Below, piece after piece: positions 54,692-64,000 of a DNA stretch of 64,000 bases (its first letter is position 1; each line of letters starts with the position of its first letter). The translations under genes were made by a program, and so were the position numbers. The stretch lies in the NCBI RefSeq assembly GCF_039525035.1, contig NZ_BAAAHE010000038.1, forward strand, positions 1 through 64,000. The letters are read 5' to 3'. The notes under the pieces are model-generated. The model was not told the DNA's origin. It worked only from the letters and a program-made list of their open reading frames with translations, and did no database searches. This DNA comes from Sporichthya brevicatena (GTDB taxonomy: Bacteria; Actinomycetota; Actinomycetes; Sporichthyales; Sporichthyaceae).

Positions 54692-55941
54692 GCACGACCG
54701 CGACCACCGCTGCGACCGCCGCGCTGCCCACGCAGACCGGTCCGGCCGAGGCCCCCGACCGGCTCGCGGAGCTGGAGGCCGAGCTCGCGCAGTACCGCAA
54801 CGCGGTGCGCGCCGTCGCCGACGTCTGCCGGTCGGCCGCCGCCGGTGACCTCGAGCCTCGCGTGCCGAGCCTCGGTGAGCAGGACGACCTGGTGACGGTC
54901 CGTCAGGCTCTGAACCACATGCTCGACCTGACCGACGCGTTCGTCCGTGAGGCGGGGGCCTCTCTGGAGTACGCGTCGGACAAGCGCTTCTTCCGGCGCT
55001 TCCTCGTCCGCGGCATGCGGGGCTCGTTCCGCGCCGGGGCCGAGACGATCAACCGGGCGACGTCCGAGATGGCCGGCGCCGAGGAGCGCATCGCCGCGGC
55101 CGAGACCCAACGTCGGCAGATCGCCACCGACTTCGAGACCGCGATCCTCGGGGTGGCCGAGTCCGTCGCGGCCGCCGCGGCGGAGCTCGAGTCCACCGCG
55201 CGTGGCCTGGCCGGGACGGCGGAGTCCACCGCGACCCGCGCCGACCGCGTCGCGGCCGGTTCGGTCGAGGCCTCGCAGGCCGTCACGTCGGTCGCCGCCG
55301 GCGTCGAGGAGATGGTCGCGACCGTCGGCGAGATCGAGAAGCAGGCCAACCGGTCCAAGGCCGCCAGCGACGTCGCCGTCGCCGACGCCGAGCGTGCGGA
55401 CGAGACCGTGCGCAGCCTCGCCCTGGCCTCGCGCGAGATCGAGACCGTCGTGTCCGTCATCAACCACGTCGCGAGCCAGACCCGGCTGCTCGCCCTCAAC
55501 GCCACCATCGAGGCGGCGCGCGCCGGCGAGGCGGGCAAGGGCTTCGCGGTCGTCGCGAACGAGGTCAAGGAACTCGCCGCCCGCACCGGGGAGGCGACGA
55601 GCCAGATCGCTGCGCAGGTCGAGCAGATCCAGGCGACGACCGAGCGCACCGTGACCGCGATCGCGGGCATCACCAACGCGATGCGCGACATGGGTTCCAG
55701 CGTCGCCGCGATCGCGGGTGCGGTCGGGGAGCAGGAGCAGGCCACCGCGGAGATCAGCCGCAACACCCAGGCCGCGGCGGCGGTGACCGAGACCCTCTCC
55801 GTCGACGTCACCGAGATCACGACCAGCACCCGCGAGACGAGCGTCGCCTGCAGCGACCTCACCACCGCGGCCCTGGAGCTCTCGAAGCTGTCCTCGACGC
55901 TGCGGGCGGAGATCGACCGGTTCCTCGCTCAGCTGGCCTGA
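54688..55941 (+). CDS. Soluble methyl-accepting chemotaxis-type protein
   Basis: A 417-residue chemoreceptor with no membrane helix. An N-terminal helical region (about 25-150) leads into the MCP signalling domain, with the hairpin tip in LALNATIEAARAGEAGKGFAVV. Long coiled-coil helices rich in Ala/Glu/Gln surround it. No che genes are in the window, so it may feed a distant CheA or act in another way. It begins in the stop of the PAS gene, its probable input partner. A short stretch (FFRRFLVRGMRGSFRAGAE) before the rods is Arg-rich and could mediate membrane or partner contact. Confidence 0.85.
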   Translation: MSTTATTAATAALPTQTGPAEAPDRLAELEAELAQYRNAVRAVADVCRSAAAGDLEPRVPSLGEQDDLVTVRQALNHMLDLTDAFVREAGASLEYASDKRFFRRFLVRGMRGSFRAGAETINRATSEMAGAEERIAAAETQRRQIATDFETAILGVAESVAAAAAELESTARGLAGTAESTATRADRVAAGSVEASQAVTSVAAGVEEMVATVGEIEKQANRSKAASDVAVADAERADETVRSLALASREIETVVSVINHVASQTRLLALNATIEAARAGEAGKGFAVVANEVKELAARTGEATSQIAAQVEQIQATTERTVTAIAGITNAMRDMGSSVAAIAGAVGEQEQATAEISRNTQAAAAVTETLSVDVTEITTSTRETSVACSDLTTAALELSKLSSTLRAEIDRFLAQLA

Positions 55942-55979
55942 ACTGTTCGGCATGATCGATCCGGGGCAGGATGCTCCTC

Positions 55980-58349
55980 GTGGCAACGTCAACGGTGAGC
56001 GAAGAGGACCTGGCCCGGATCGACGCCTACTGGCGGGCGGCGAACTACTTGTCGGTGGGGCAGATCTACCTGCTCGACAACCCGCTGCTGCGGGAACCCC
56101 TGGCGCCCGAGCACGTCAAGCCACGGCTGCTCGGGCACTGGGGGACGACCCCAGGCCTGAACCTGCTCTACGCGCACCTGAACCGGGTGATCCGCGAGCG
56201 GGACCTCGACGCGATCTTCGTGACCGGTCCCGGGCACGGCGGACCGGCTCTGGTGGCCAACGCCTACCTCGAGGGCACGTACTCCGAGGTGTACCCCGCG
56301 GTCGGGCAGGACGTCGACGGCCTGCGCCGGCTGTTCCGTCAGTTCTCCTTCCCCGGCGGCATTCCGAGCCACGTCGCGCCTGAGGTGCCCGGCTCGATCC
56401 ACGAGGGTGGGGAACTCGGGTACGCCCTCGTCCACGCCTTCGGTGCCGCGTTCGACAACCCGGACCTGCTCGTCGCCTGCGTCGTCGGTGACGGTGAGGC
56501 GGAGACCGGCCCGCTCGCCGCGAGCTGGCACTCGAACAAGTTCCTCAACCCGGCGCGCGACGGCGCCGTGCTGCCGATCCTGCACCTGAACGGGTACAAG
56601 ATCGCCGCCCCGACCGTGCTCGCCCGGCTGCCCGAGGAAGAGCTCGAGGCGTTGTTCGTCGGCCACGGCTACCGGCCCTACGTCGTCGCCGGCGACGACC
56701 CGGCGACGGTGCACCGCGAGCTCGCGCTGACGCTGGAGACGGTGTGCGACGAGATCGCCGAGATCCAGCGCCGGGCCCGCACGGGCGGCGACCGTACCCG
56801 GCCGCGGTGGCCGATGGTCATTCTCCGGACGCCGAAGGGCTGGACCGGCCCGAGTGAGGTCGACGGCCGTCAGGTCGAGGGCACGTGGCGCTCGCACCAG
56901 GTGCCGCTGGCCGAGACGCGCTCCGACGAGAACCACCGCGCCCAGCTGGAGCAGTGGCTGCGCTCGTACCGGCCCGAGGAACTCTTCGACGAGACCGGGG
57001 CCCTGCGCCCGGAGCTGCGCGCCGTCGCCCCGTCGGGGACGCGGCGGATGAGCGCCAACCCCGTCGCCAACGGCGGCGTGCTCCTCAAGGACCTGGCGAT
57101 CCCGGACTTCCGTTCCTACGCGGTCAAGGTCGCGGCGCCGGGGGAGTCGTTCAGCGAGCCGACCCGCGTGCTCGGCGGACTGATCCGCGACGTGATGGCC
57201 GCGAACCCGACGAACTTCCGGATGACCAGCCCGGACGAGACCGCGTCGAACCGCCTGGCCGCGGCCTTCGAGGTCACCGACCGCACCTGGCTCGCGGAGA
57301 CCGTCGACGGGGACGACCACCTCTCGCCCGACGGCCGGGTGATGGAGGTGCTCTCGGAGCACCTGTGCCAGGGCTGGCTCGAGGGCTACCTGCTGACCGG
57401 CCGGCACGGCCTGTTCAACTGCTACGAGGCCTTCATCCACATCGTCGACTCGATGTTCAACCAGCACGCGAAGTGGCTGAAGGTGACCCGGGACATCCCG
57501 TGGCGGGCACCGATCGCGTCGCTGAACTACCTGCTCTCCAGCCACGTCTGGCGGCAGGACCACAACGGCTTCTCCCACCAGGACCCGGGCTTCATCGACC
57601 ACGTCGTGAACAAGAAGGCCGACGTCATCCGCGTGTACCTGCCGCCGGACGCGAACTGCCTGCTCTCGGTGATGGATCACTGTCTGCGCAGCCGGAACTA
57701 CGTGAACGTCGTGGTGTCCGGCAAGCAGCCGACGCCCGACTGGCTCGACATGGAGTCGGCGATCGAGCACTGCACCCGGGGCATCGGGGTGTGGGACTGG
57801 GCGAGCGTGGGCGCCGACGACCCCGAGGTCGTGCTCGGCTGCGCCGGTGACGTGCCGACGCTCGAGGTGGTCGCGGCCGCGGCTCTGCTGGGCCGGCACC
57901 TGCCGGACCTGCGGGTGCGGGTGGTCAACGTCGTCGACCTGATGCGGCTGCAGGACGAGCACTCCCACCCGCACGGGCTGTCGTCCCGGGACTTCGACGC
58001 GCTGTTCACCACCGACAAGCCGGTCATCTTCGCCTACCACGGCTACCCGTGGCTGATTCACCGGCTGACGTACCGTCAGACCAACCACGACAACTTCCAC
58101 GTCCGCGGCTACATCGAGGAGGGCACCACCACGACGCCGTTCGACATGGTGATGCTGAACAACCTCGACCGGTTCCAGCTCGTCGTCGACGTTCTCGACC
58201 GGGTGCCGCGCCTGGCGGAGAGCGCCGGCGTGCTGCGTCAGCGCATGCTCGACGAGCGGATTCGCCACCGCGCCTGGACACGGGACCACGGCGAGGACCT
58301 CCCGGACGTGCGCAGCTGGCAGGTCCCGGACGACGACGCCACCTCGTGA
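55980..58349 (+). CDS. xfp: Xylulose-5-phosphate/fructose-6-phosphate phosphoketolase
   Basis: A 789-residue thiamine-diphosphate enzyme that splits xylulose 5-phosphate (or fructose 6-phosphate) with phosphate to acetyl phosphate plus a sugar phosphate. [17 protein letters not shown] and the ThDP motif [19 protein letters not shown] are hallmark blocks. Length is normal for the family. GTG 55980 has GCAGGA 8 bases upstream; ATG 55971 is an alternative. It ends overlapping ackA (GTGA), so acetyl phosphate is handed directly to acetate kinase, giving ATP without oxygen. That fits its place beside the hypoxia-linked genes. Confidence 0.93.
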   Translation: MATSTVSEEDLARIDAYWRAANYLSVGQIYLLDNPLLREPLAPEHVKPRLLGHWGTTPGLNLLYAHLNRVIRERDLDAIFVTGPGHGGPALVANAYLEGTYSEVYPAVGQDVDGLRRLFRQFSFPGGIPSHVAPEVPGSIHEGGELGYALVHAFGAAFDNPDLLVACVVGDGEAETGPLAASWHSNKFLNPARDGAVLPILHLNGYKIAAPTVLARLPEEELEALFVGHGYRPYVVAGDDPATVHRELALTLETVCDEIAEIQRRARTGGDRTRPRWPMVILRTPKGWTGPSEVDGRQVEGTWRSHQVPLAETRSDENHRAQLEQWLRSYRPEELFDETGALRPELRAVAPSGTRRMSANPVANGGVLLKDLAIPDFRSYAVKVAAPGESFSEPTRVLGGLIRDVMAANPTNFRMTSPDETASNRLAAAFEVTDRTWLAETVDGDDHLSPDGRVMEVLSEHLCQGWLEGYLLTGRHGLFNCYEAFIHIVDSMFNQHAKWLKVTRDIPWRAPIASLNYLLSSHVWRQDHNGFSHQDPGFIDHVVNKKADVIRVYLPPDANCLLSVMDHCLRSRNYVNVVVSGKQPTPDWLDMESAIEHCTRGIGVWDWASVGADDPEVVLGCAGDVPTLEVVAAAALLGRHLPDLRVRVVNVVDLMRLQDEHSHPHGLSSRDFDALFTTDKPVIFAYHGYPWLIHRLTYRQTNHDNFHVRGYIEEGTTTTPFDMVMLNNLDRFQLVVDVLDRVPRLAESAGVLRQRMLDERIRHRAWTRDHGEDLPDVRSWQVPDDDATS

Positions 58350-59440
58350 CCGCACGGGTCCTCGTCGTCAATCCCGGCTCGTCCAGCCTGAAACTCCGGG
58401 TGCTGGCCGGGGCCGACGTCGTGGCCACCGCGGATCTGGGGGCTATCGGCGACCTCGACGCCGACGTCCTGCGCGGCCTTGCGGCGGGCGGAGAGATCGA
58501 CGCCGTCGGGGTCCGGGTGGTCCACGGCGGTGAGCGGTACGTCCAGCCGACGGTGGTGGACGCACAGGTCGAAGCGGGCCTGGCGGAGCTGACCAGCCTG
58601 GCGCCGCTGCACCAGCCGCAGTCGCTGGCGGCGATCGCGATCGTCCGGCAGCTGCTACCCGCCACCCCGATGGTCGCCTGCTTCGACACCGCGTTCCACG
58701 CGACGATGCCGGCCGCGGCGTCGGTGTACCCGATCCCGCCCGAGTGGCGGGAGAAGTGGGGGCTGCGCCGCTACGGCTTCCACGGCCTGTCGTTCACCTA
58801 CGCCGCGGAGTCGGCGCCGCGGGTGGCGGGCCGGTCGCCGGGGGACTGCCGCAGCGTGATCTGCCACCTCGGCGCAGGTGCCTCGCTCTGTGCGGTGCGG
58901 GACGGGCGCTCCATCGACACCACGATGGGCTTCACCCCGCTCGACGGCCTGGTGATGGCGACGCGGTGCGGGGCGCTCGATCCGGGGCTGCTGCTCTGGC
59001 TCCAGGAGAGCGGTCACCTGACGGAGCGTGAGATCGCTGGGGCCCTGGAGCACCGGTCGGGGCTGGTCGCCCTCGCGGGCACCACGGACCTGCGCGAGAT
59101 CTTCGCCGGCGAGGCCGCGGGCGACGAGCGGTGCCGCGTCGCGCTCGAGGTCTACATCCATCGCCTCGTCGGCGGCATCGCGGAGATGGCCGCCGCTCTC
59201 GGCGGGCTGGACGTCCTCGCGTTCACCGCCGGGGTGGGGGAGAACAGCGTCGACCTGCGCGCCCGCGTCGCGGAGCGCCTCGCGTTCCTCGGCGTCGCCC
59301 TCGATCCCGGCCGGAACGCCGACGCCCGCGGGGACGTCGACATCTCGGCCGACGAGGCGGCGGTGCGGACCGTCGTCGTCCGGGCCCGTGAGGACCTCGT
59401 GATCGCCGCGGGCGTCCGCGCGGCGCTGGGGCTCGGCTGA
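58346..59440 (+). CDS. ackA: Acetate kinase
   Basis: A 364-residue ASKHA-fold kinase converting acetyl phosphate and ADP to acetate and ATP. The N-terminal NPGSSSLKL and [10 protein letters not shown] and the phosphate-binding HLGAGAS then [14 protein letters not shown] are intact. The usual YGFHGTSH block reads [10 protein letters not shown], a small departure from the signature. It is slightly shorter than the roughly 400-residue norm because of a compact N-terminal region. GTG 58346 lies inside the phosphoketolase stop. It ends 16 bases before the convergent CoA-transferase. Confidence 0.92.
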   Translation: MTARVLVVNPGSSSLKLRVLAGADVVATADLGAIGDLDADVLRGLAAGGEIDAVGVRVVHGGERYVQPTVVDAQVEAGLAELTSLAPLHQPQSLAAIAIVRQLLPATPMVACFDTAFHATMPAAASVYPIPPEWREKWGLRRYGFHGLSFTYAAESAPRVAGRSPGDCRSVICHLGAGASLCAVRDGRSIDTTMGFTPLDGLVMATRCGALDPGLLLWLQESGHLTEREIAGALEHRSGLVALAGTTDLREIFAGEAAGDERCRVALEVYIHRLVGGIAEMAAALGGLDVLAFTAGVGENSVDLRARVAERLAFLGVALDPGRNADARGDVDISADEAAVRTVVVRAREDLVIAAGVRAALGLG

Positions 59441-59456
59441 CCGGGTCCGCGCCGGG

Positions 59457-60689
59457 TCAGGACAGACGCAGCCCCAGCGCACGGCCCGCCTCGCGCAGCG
59501 ACTCGCGGGCGTCGGGGTGCGCGGCGTGCTCGACGATGTGCCGGGCCTGCTCGTTCGCGTCGTGACCCCAGATCGGGGCCGCGCCCTGCTCGGTGACGAT
59601 GAAACTGTGCTGGAACGAGGTGACCGAGCCCAGCTGCGGGACGACCGTCGAGCGGTCGGCCTTGGGGTGCCACGAGGGCAACGCGATCACGGCCCGTCCG
59701 CCCGGTGAGTGCAGGGCACCGACGACGAAGTCGGTCTGCCCACCGAACCCGGAGTAGATCTCGCCGCGCACGCGACTGGCGTTGGCCTGGCCGTAGAGGT
59801 CGACCTCGAGCGCGCCGTTGACCGAGATCAGCGCAGGGTGGGAGGCGATGACGCCGGGGTCGTTGGTCTTCTCCGACCGCAGCAGCACGACGCGCGGGTT
59901 GCGCTCGGTCCACGCGTAGAGCTCGGGACTGCCGAACACGAAGGACGCGGTCACCGGCCGGGTCTCGTCCAGCGCCCCGGCCTCGTGCAGACGGAGCACA
60001 CCGTCGCTGAACATCTCCGACCACACCGCGAGTCCCCGCCGCGTCGACAGCGCGCCGAGCACCGCGTCCGGGATCGCGCCGATCCCCAGCTGCAGCGTCG
60101 CGCCGTCGGGCACCATGTGGGCGACCCGTTCGCCGATGGTCCGGGAGGTGTCCGCGACCGGCCGCGGGACGGGCGAGCCGAGCGCCTCCTCGGCCTCCAG
60201 GACGTAGTCGATCTCGTCGCACGCGAGGACGCCGTCGCCGAAGACGTACGGCATGTGGGGGTTCACCTGCGCCACGACGATCCCGCCGCGCGCCCGGGCC
60301 GCCTCGACGGCCGCGGGGAGGATGTTCACCTCCGTGCCCATCGAGACCGTCCCGTCCCGCGGCGTCGAGCAGTGCAGCAGGACGATGTCGGGGACCAAGG
60401 TCTGCTTGAGCAGGAGCGGGACGAGCGAGAGCCGGGACGGGAAGTACCGCAGCCGCGGACTGCCCCGCATTCCCGCACCGACGAACGGCGTCTCGAGGTC
60501 GACGCCGTCACGGTCCGGCAGGCCGGGCTGCGCGTTCAGCACGAACAGGCGGTAGCGGGGCAGAGCCCGGTCGGCCACGGCCAGCAGCGCCCGCGGCGTC
60601 GCGAAGTTCCCGCTGGCGACCACCCGCGGGCACTCGGTCGGCAGACCACCGAGGATGGACACGAGCTGCTGCTCGGACACGACCCGCAT
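59457..60689 (-). CDS. Acetyl-CoA hydrolase/transferase family (4-hydroxybutyrate CoA-transferase-like)
   Basis: A 410-residue class I-type CoA-transferase/hydrolase. Family blocks include QLGIGAIPDAVL, EMFSDGV and VNGALEVDLYGQ, followed by GFGGQTDF, where the catalytic Glu-type residue region lies, and FIVTEQGAA. The reaction is either acetyl-CoA to acetate plus CoA or transfer of CoA between acetate and another acid. It is convergent with ackA, so both ends meet at acetate. Upstream, 37 bases separate it from the aldehyde dehydrogenase in the same direction, so these may be co-transcribed. Confidence 0.83.
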   Translation of the reverse strand: MRVVSEQQLVSILGGLPTECPRVVASGNFATPRALLAVADRALPRYRLFVLNAQPGLPDRDGVDLETPFVGAGMRGSPRLRYFPSRLSLVPLLLKQTLVPDIVLLHCSTPRDGTVSMGTEVNILPAAVEAARARGGIVVAQVNPHMPYVFGDGVLACDEIDYVLEAEEALGSPVPRPVADTSRTIGERVAHMVPDGATLQLGIGAIPDAVLGALSTRRGLAVWSEMFSDGVLRLHEAGALDETRPVTASFVFGSPELYAWTERNPRVVLLRSEKTNDPGVIASHPALISVNGALEVDLYGQANASRVRGEIYSGFGGQTDFVVGALHSPGGRAVIALPSWHPKADRSTVVPQLGSVTSFQHSFIVTEQGAAPIWGHDANEQARHIVEHAAHPDARESLREAGRALGLRLS

Positions 60690-60726
60690 GCGATCCGCCT
60701 TCCCCGCCGGTGAGCGGGTGAGGTTA

Positions 60727-62256
60727 CTACCGGCCGCGCAGCCCGAGCCGGCGGCGCCAGTCGCCGGCGGCCATCATGCGCATCGCCTTCGCCTGCATCG
60801 TCGCCTTGCGCTTGGAGATCGGGAACCAGTAGACCTCGGACTTCAGCGCGACGCGCTCGGAGATCTGGGCCTGGGGCCGGCAGAACTTGAGCACCGCGTT
60901 CGCGCCGCCGAGGCGGGTGCCGATGCCCGACTCCTTCCAGCCGCCCATGGGCAGGGTCAGCTGGAACAGGTTGCTCAGCACGTTGTTCATGTTGACCGCG
61001 CCGGCCTGGAGCTGGTCGGCCACGCGCTGGGCACGGTCGGGGTTCGAGCTGAACACGCTGGCCGAGAGGCCATAGGGCGAGTCGTTCGCGAGGCGGACCG
61101 CCTCGTCCTCGTTCGCGACCTTCATGATCGGCAGCGTCGGGCCGAACGTCTCGTGGCGCATGCAGTCCATCGAGTGGTTCACGTCGGCGATCACGGTCGG
61201 CTCGAAGAACTGACCCGACGACCGGCGCTTGCCGCCGGTGGTGATGCGCGCGCCCTTGGCCTTCGCGTCCTCGACGTGGGTCTCGATGATCTGAAGCTGG
61301 TCCTCGGTCGCGATCGCGCCGATCTCGGTGGCGAACTCGCCGGGGGCGTCCATGCCGACGCGGATCCCCGCGACCTTCTCGGTGACCTTGCGGACGAACT
61401 CGTCGTAGATCGGCGCCTCGACGTACACACGCTCGACGGAGATGCAGGCCTGACCCGCATTCAGAAAACCTCCCCACGCGGCGGCGGAGGTCGCGCGGTC
61501 GAGGTCGGCGTCGGCGAGGACGATCATCGCGTCCTTGCCGCCGAGCTCGAGGCTGCACGGGATCAGCCGCTCGCCGCAGCGGGCCGCGATGCGCTTCCCG
61601 GTGCGCGCGGAGCCGGTGAACATGACCATGTCGACGGCGTCGACGACCGCGGCGCCGGTCTCACCCGCGCCGGTGACGACCTCGAGCACCGGCGGGGCGC
61701 CGATGTCCTCGCGCCACCCGCGGACGACCTCGATCCACGACAGCGGCGTGTACTCCGACGGCTTGGTCAGCACGGTCGCGCCGGCGAGCAGGGCGCCGAC
61801 GACGTCGAGCAGCGGGTTGCCGATCGGGCCGTTCCACGGGGTGATCAGGCCGACGACGGGGTACGGCCGGTAGACGACGCGCATCTTCTTCGTCGCGCCG
61901 GCGGGGCTGTGCGGCGAGACCTTGCGCGGGGCGAGGAACTCGGGGCCGTTCTTCGTCAGGTAGCTGATGATGTCGACGCCGAGCGCGGTCTCCATCGACG
62001 CGTCCGCCCAGCTCTTGCCGGTCTCGGACTGCACGAGCTCGCCGAGCCGCCGCTCGTTGTCGAGCAGCCAGTCGCGCCAGTCGCGTAGGTGCTTGCCGCG
62101 CGCCTCCGGGCCGAGTGCCTCCCACGCGGGCTGGGCCTCGCGCAGTTTCGCGGCGACGGCGCCGACCTCGTCGCGCGTCTGGTTGGCGACGGTGCCGACG
62201 ATCCGGCCGTCGGCCGGGCAGCGCACCTCGATCGGGGCGGGAGCGGTGGTGGTCAT
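60727..62256 (-). CDS. Aldehyde dehydrogenase family protein
   Basis: A 509-residue NAD(P)-dependent aldehyde dehydrogenase. The nucleophile Cys is in NAGQACISVERVYV, the Glu in SLELGGKDAMIV, and the end signature is PMGGWKESGIG. ATG 62256 has GGAGGTTCG upstream and starts inside the stop of the DUF2889 gene (ATGA). The N-terminal EVRCPADGRIVGTV strand is typical of the succinate-semialdehyde/medium-chain group. Its C-terminal about 50 residues are basic (ISKRKATMQAKAMRM), an unusual tail. The substrate is unknown; context suggests region A-type catabolism. Confidence 0.87.
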   Translation of the reverse strand: MTTTAPAPIEVRCPADGRIVGTVANQTRDEVGAVAAKLREAQPAWEALGPEARGKHLRDWRDWLLDNERRLGELVQSETGKSWADASMETALGVDIISYLTKNGPEFLAPRKVSPHSPAGATKKMRVVYRPYPVVGLITPWNGPIGNPLLDVVGALLAGATVLTKPSEYTPLSWIEVVRGWREDIGAPPVLEVVTGAGETGAAVVDAVDMVMFTGSARTGKRIAARCGERLIPCSLELGGKDAMIVLADADLDRATSAAAWGGFLNAGQACISVERVYVEAPIYDEFVRKVTEKVAGIRVGMDAPGEFATEIGAIATEDQLQIIETHVEDAKAKGARITTGGKRRSSGQFFEPTVIADVNHSMDCMRHETFGPTLPIMKVANEDEAVRLANDSPYGLSASVFSSNPDRAQRVADQLQAGAVNMNNVLSNLFQLTLPMGGWKESGIGTRLGGANAVLKFCRPQAQISERVALKSEVYWFPISKRKATMQAKAMRMMAAGDWRRRLGLRGR

Positions 62257-63254
62257 CGAACCTCCTGGTCGAGAGCCGCGGCGAGGAGCGGGACCGCGTC
62301 GAGCCCGCGGAACGTGTCGTTCAGATGGGTGCAGCCGGCGACGCCGGTCAGGCGCGTCCGGACGGGGGTCTCCAGGTTGCCCAGCGTCGCACCGAGCAGT
62401 TGTTCCCCGGAATCGGTGACGGAGTTGCAGTCGTCCCACGGCAGCGTGTGGGCGTCGACCTGCACGGCCGTGACCTCGAAGGTCTCGGCGTCGGCGCGCG
62501 CCGCCAGTGAGTACTCGTGCACGACCTCAGGCTCACCCTCCACGGGCAGCCACACGTCGCGGAAGTGCGCGTCGATCACGAGGTCGCCGCCGTCGCGCCG
62601 GACGTCGAAACGTCGGCTGCGTCGGGTGAAGTCCGCGCTCGGGGTGTCGGTGACGTGCCAGGCCCAGGGGTCGTCCGGGCGGGAGATGTCGGTGGGCGCC
62701 GGGCCGGTGGGCTTGGGGAAGCGGCCGGCGTGGATGTCGACCTCCTGCGTCCCGCCGGCGGACCAGCCGCGGCAGACGTTGAGCAGGAACAGCAGTTCCT
62801 TGGGCTGGAACGGGTACACGCCCGCCTCGACGACCGGGATCCCGGCGCCGAGAAATGCGCCGGGGAAGTCGTCGAGGATCCGGTGGGTCAGCCCGTTCCG
62901 CTCGTGGGCCGGGATCAGCGGGTGCAGCGCCCGTCGCCAGCCGGCGGGCACCGCGGCCCCGACGAGGGCGTCGTACGCGCTGGGCTTACGGACCTCCGCG
63001 ACCACGCCGTGCAGCGGGGCGAGGACGACCTCGACCTCGGCGGTGGCGAGCACACGCGGCTCCCCGGCCGCCGGGGTGAACAGGTCGCGGCCGGAGCCGA
63101 GCATCGTCGTCGGCCCGGCCGGCCCGTCGAAGCGGAAGGAGTCGATCCAGGTCGTCCGGCGCACGGAGTTCGGCGCCCGGTCCGGGGTCTGCGCACGCTG
63201 GTCGTGCACCCCGTGCCGGGGGTGCAGACGACGAGTCTGGGCAATCTCGACCAC
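62253..63254 (-). CDS. DUF2889-family protein
   Basis: A 333-residue protein. The conserved C-terminal block VAGCTHLNDTFRGL, following TDSGEQLLG, fits DUF2889, whose members cluster with aromatic/steroid catabolism genes in actinobacteria but whose chemistry is unknown to me. The N-terminal half has a DGPAGPTTMLGSGRDLF segment and several His/Asp residues that could bind metal. GTG 63254 lies only 6 bases from the operator at 63261, so the transcript may be nearly leaderless. The stop overlaps the aldehyde dehydrogenase start. It diverges from an F420-type oxidoreductase. Confidence 0.72.
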   Translation of the reverse strand: MVEIAQTRRLHPRHGVHDQRAQTPDRAPNSVRRTTWIDSFRFDGPAGPTTMLGSGRDLFTPAAGEPRVLATAEVEVVLAPLHGVVAEVRKPSAYDALVGAAVPAGWRRALHPLIPAHERNGLTHRILDDFPGAFLGAGIPVVEAGVYPFQPKELLFLLNVCRGWSAGGTQEVDIHAGRFPKPTGPAPTDISRPDDPWAWHVTDTPSADFTRRSRRFDVRRDGGDLVIDAHFRDVWLPVEGEPEVVHEYSLAARADAETFEVTAVQVDAHTLPWDDCNSVTDSGEQLLGATLGNLETPVRTRLTGVAGCTHLNDTFRGLDAVPLLAAALDQEVR

Positions 63255-63260
63255 GATTTA

Positions 63261-63275
63261 CCTTAACCCAATAGG
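63261..63275. promoter_or_regulatory. Candidate operator CCTT-N7-TAGG (site 6)
   Basis: CCTT, spacer AACCCAA, TAGG (one arm mismatch to YCTA-N7-TAGR), in the 30-base gap between the divergent DUF2889 and luciferase-like genes. It is AT-rich (GATTTACCTTAACCCAATAG), consistent with overlapping promoters. It extends the regulon of the 6544-25944 sites to the far end of the window. Confidence 0.5.
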
Positions 63276-63284
63276 TTGGGAGGC

Positions 63285-64000
63285 GTGAGTGTCTTCCCCC
63301 GACCCTTCCGCTTCGGCGTGATCAGCCTGGGCAACCACGCCCGGCCCGCCTGGGAGGACTTCGCACGCCGCCTGGAGGCGACCGGTTTCGCCGTCCTGCA
63401 CGTGCCGCAGCACTTCTCGCTGCCCGTCGCGCCGGCCATTCCGGCCCTGGCTCTCGCGGCCGGGGTGACGTCCACGCTGACGCTCAGCACCCTCGTCCTG
63501 GACAACGAGGTGACGCATCCCACGGTCGTCGCCCGCGACGCGTCGTGGCTGGCTGCGATGTCGGACGGCCGCTTCGAGCTCGGCCTCGGCGCCGGCTGGC
63601 TGCCCGCGGACCACGAGGTGATCGACGCGCCCTGGCGCCCGGCCGCCGAGCGGGTCGACCGGGTCGAGGAGGCACTCGCGATCCTGCGCGCCTACGGCGA
63701 CGGGCCGCTCGACTTCGACGGGAAGCACTACCGGGTCCGCGGCCTGGAGAACGTTCCCGTCCCGCACACGCACCGGATCCCGCTGCTGCTCGGCGCCGGC
63801 GGGCCGCGCATGCTCCGGCTCGCCGCCGCGCACGCCGACATCGTCGGGATCACGCCGCGGATCCGGGCCGGCCGCGTCGACCGGGCCGCTGCGCGGTCGA
63901 TGACCCTGGACGCCGTGCTCGACCGCATCGACGTCCTGCGCGAGACCGCCGGCCCCCGCTTCGCCGACCTCGAACTGCACCTGACGTTGACCGCGGTGAT
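63285..64000 (+). CDS. LLM-class F420-dependent oxidoreductase (partial)
   Basis: The first 238 residues of a luciferase-like monooxygenase-fold (TIM-barrel) protein, cut by the right edge. The N-terminal PFRFGVISLGN strand, the THPTVVARDASWLAAMSDGR helix and GLGAGWLP are typical of F420-dependent members such as those in actinobacterial terpenoid/steroid catabolism. GTG 63285 is the best start although GGGAGG is only one base away; a leaderless start is possible because the operator and promoter sit immediately upstream. GTG 63318 is less likely. Flavin or F420 as cofactor cannot be separated from the visible part. Confidence 0.82.
   Translation, partial: MSVFPRPFRFGVISLGNHARPAWEDFARRLEATGFAVLHVPQHFSLPVAPAIPALALAAGVTSTLTLSTLVLDNEVTHPTVVARDASWLAAMSDGRFELGLGAGWLPADHEVIDAPWRPAAERVDRVEEALAILRAYGDGPLDFDGKHYRVRGLENVPVPHTHRIPLLLGAGGPRMLRLAAAHADIVGITPRIRAGRVDRAAARSMTLDAVLDRIDVLRETAGPRFADLELHLTLTAV

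Overview
The window comes from a very GC-rich actinomycete: G or C sits in almost every third codon position, GTG starts are common, and genes are chained by ATGA/GTGA overlaps. I cannot fix the genus from sequence alone. A free-living, aerobic actinobacterium of the Frankiales/Sporichthya or mycobacterial-relative kind fits. I saw no rRNA, tRNA, phage, transposase or CRISPR. No gap between genes exceeds about 240 bases.

Region A (1-28381) is a catabolic island, almost all on the + strand. It holds two paralogous lipoprotein solute-binding proteins, two paralogous stand-alone molybdopterin oxidoreductases, three acyl-CoA dehydrogenases, three SDR dehydrogenases, an aldehyde dehydrogenase and a thiolase-fold protein paired with a DUF35 partner. 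It also holds two crotonases, a fused CaiB-type CoA-transferase, a P450, an acyl-CoA synthetase, a Rieske oxygenase, a WS/DGAT acyltransferase and an HSL-type hydrolase. Together they look like uptake, oxygenation, CoA activation and beta-oxidation-like shortening of a hydrophobic substrate (steroid, terpenoid or branched acid; inference). A recurrent YCTA-N7-TAGR palindrome lies just upstream of several of these units and again near 63265. It is a candidate operator for one shared regulator whose gene is not in the window.

Region B (28409-about 55950) resembles the mycobacterial DosR/DevR dormancy regulon gathered in one place. It contains a haem-GAF sensor kinase and LuxR-type regulator very like DevS/DevR, and nine universal-stress-protein genes. 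It also contains a SulP transporter like Rv1739c, a phosphotransferase-AAA kinase like Rv2004c, a PPOX protein, an ArsR regulator like Rv0081 beside a lone HycE/NuoCD-like protein, a CtpE-type ATPase, cytochrome bd with its CydDC exporter, a DUF4389 membrane protein, and a PAS plus soluble chemoreceptor pair. A 14-bp box (GGGACC-NN-CGGCCC and variants) recurs in the intergenic regions, mostly 80-100 bases before starts, and matches known DosR-box architecture. One more box stands alone between convergent genes and may drive a small RNA.

Region C (about 55980-60689) is carbon overflow/fermentation: phosphoketolase and acetate kinase overlap as one unit, followed by a convergent acetyl-CoA hydrolase/transferase. 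Region D (60727-64000) returns to catabolism with an aldehyde dehydrogenase, a DUF2889 protein and a truncated F420-type luciferase-like oxidoreductase, the last two diverging from a shared operator.

Other structure: a dispersed palindrome family with core GGGTGACACCCCTTACT occurs as perfect giant hairpins at 15911 and 33508 and as a 33-bp tandem array at 37656 that provides stop codons to both flanking genes. Two genes (43790 DUF4389 and 52582 USP) are each broken by a single-base deletion.
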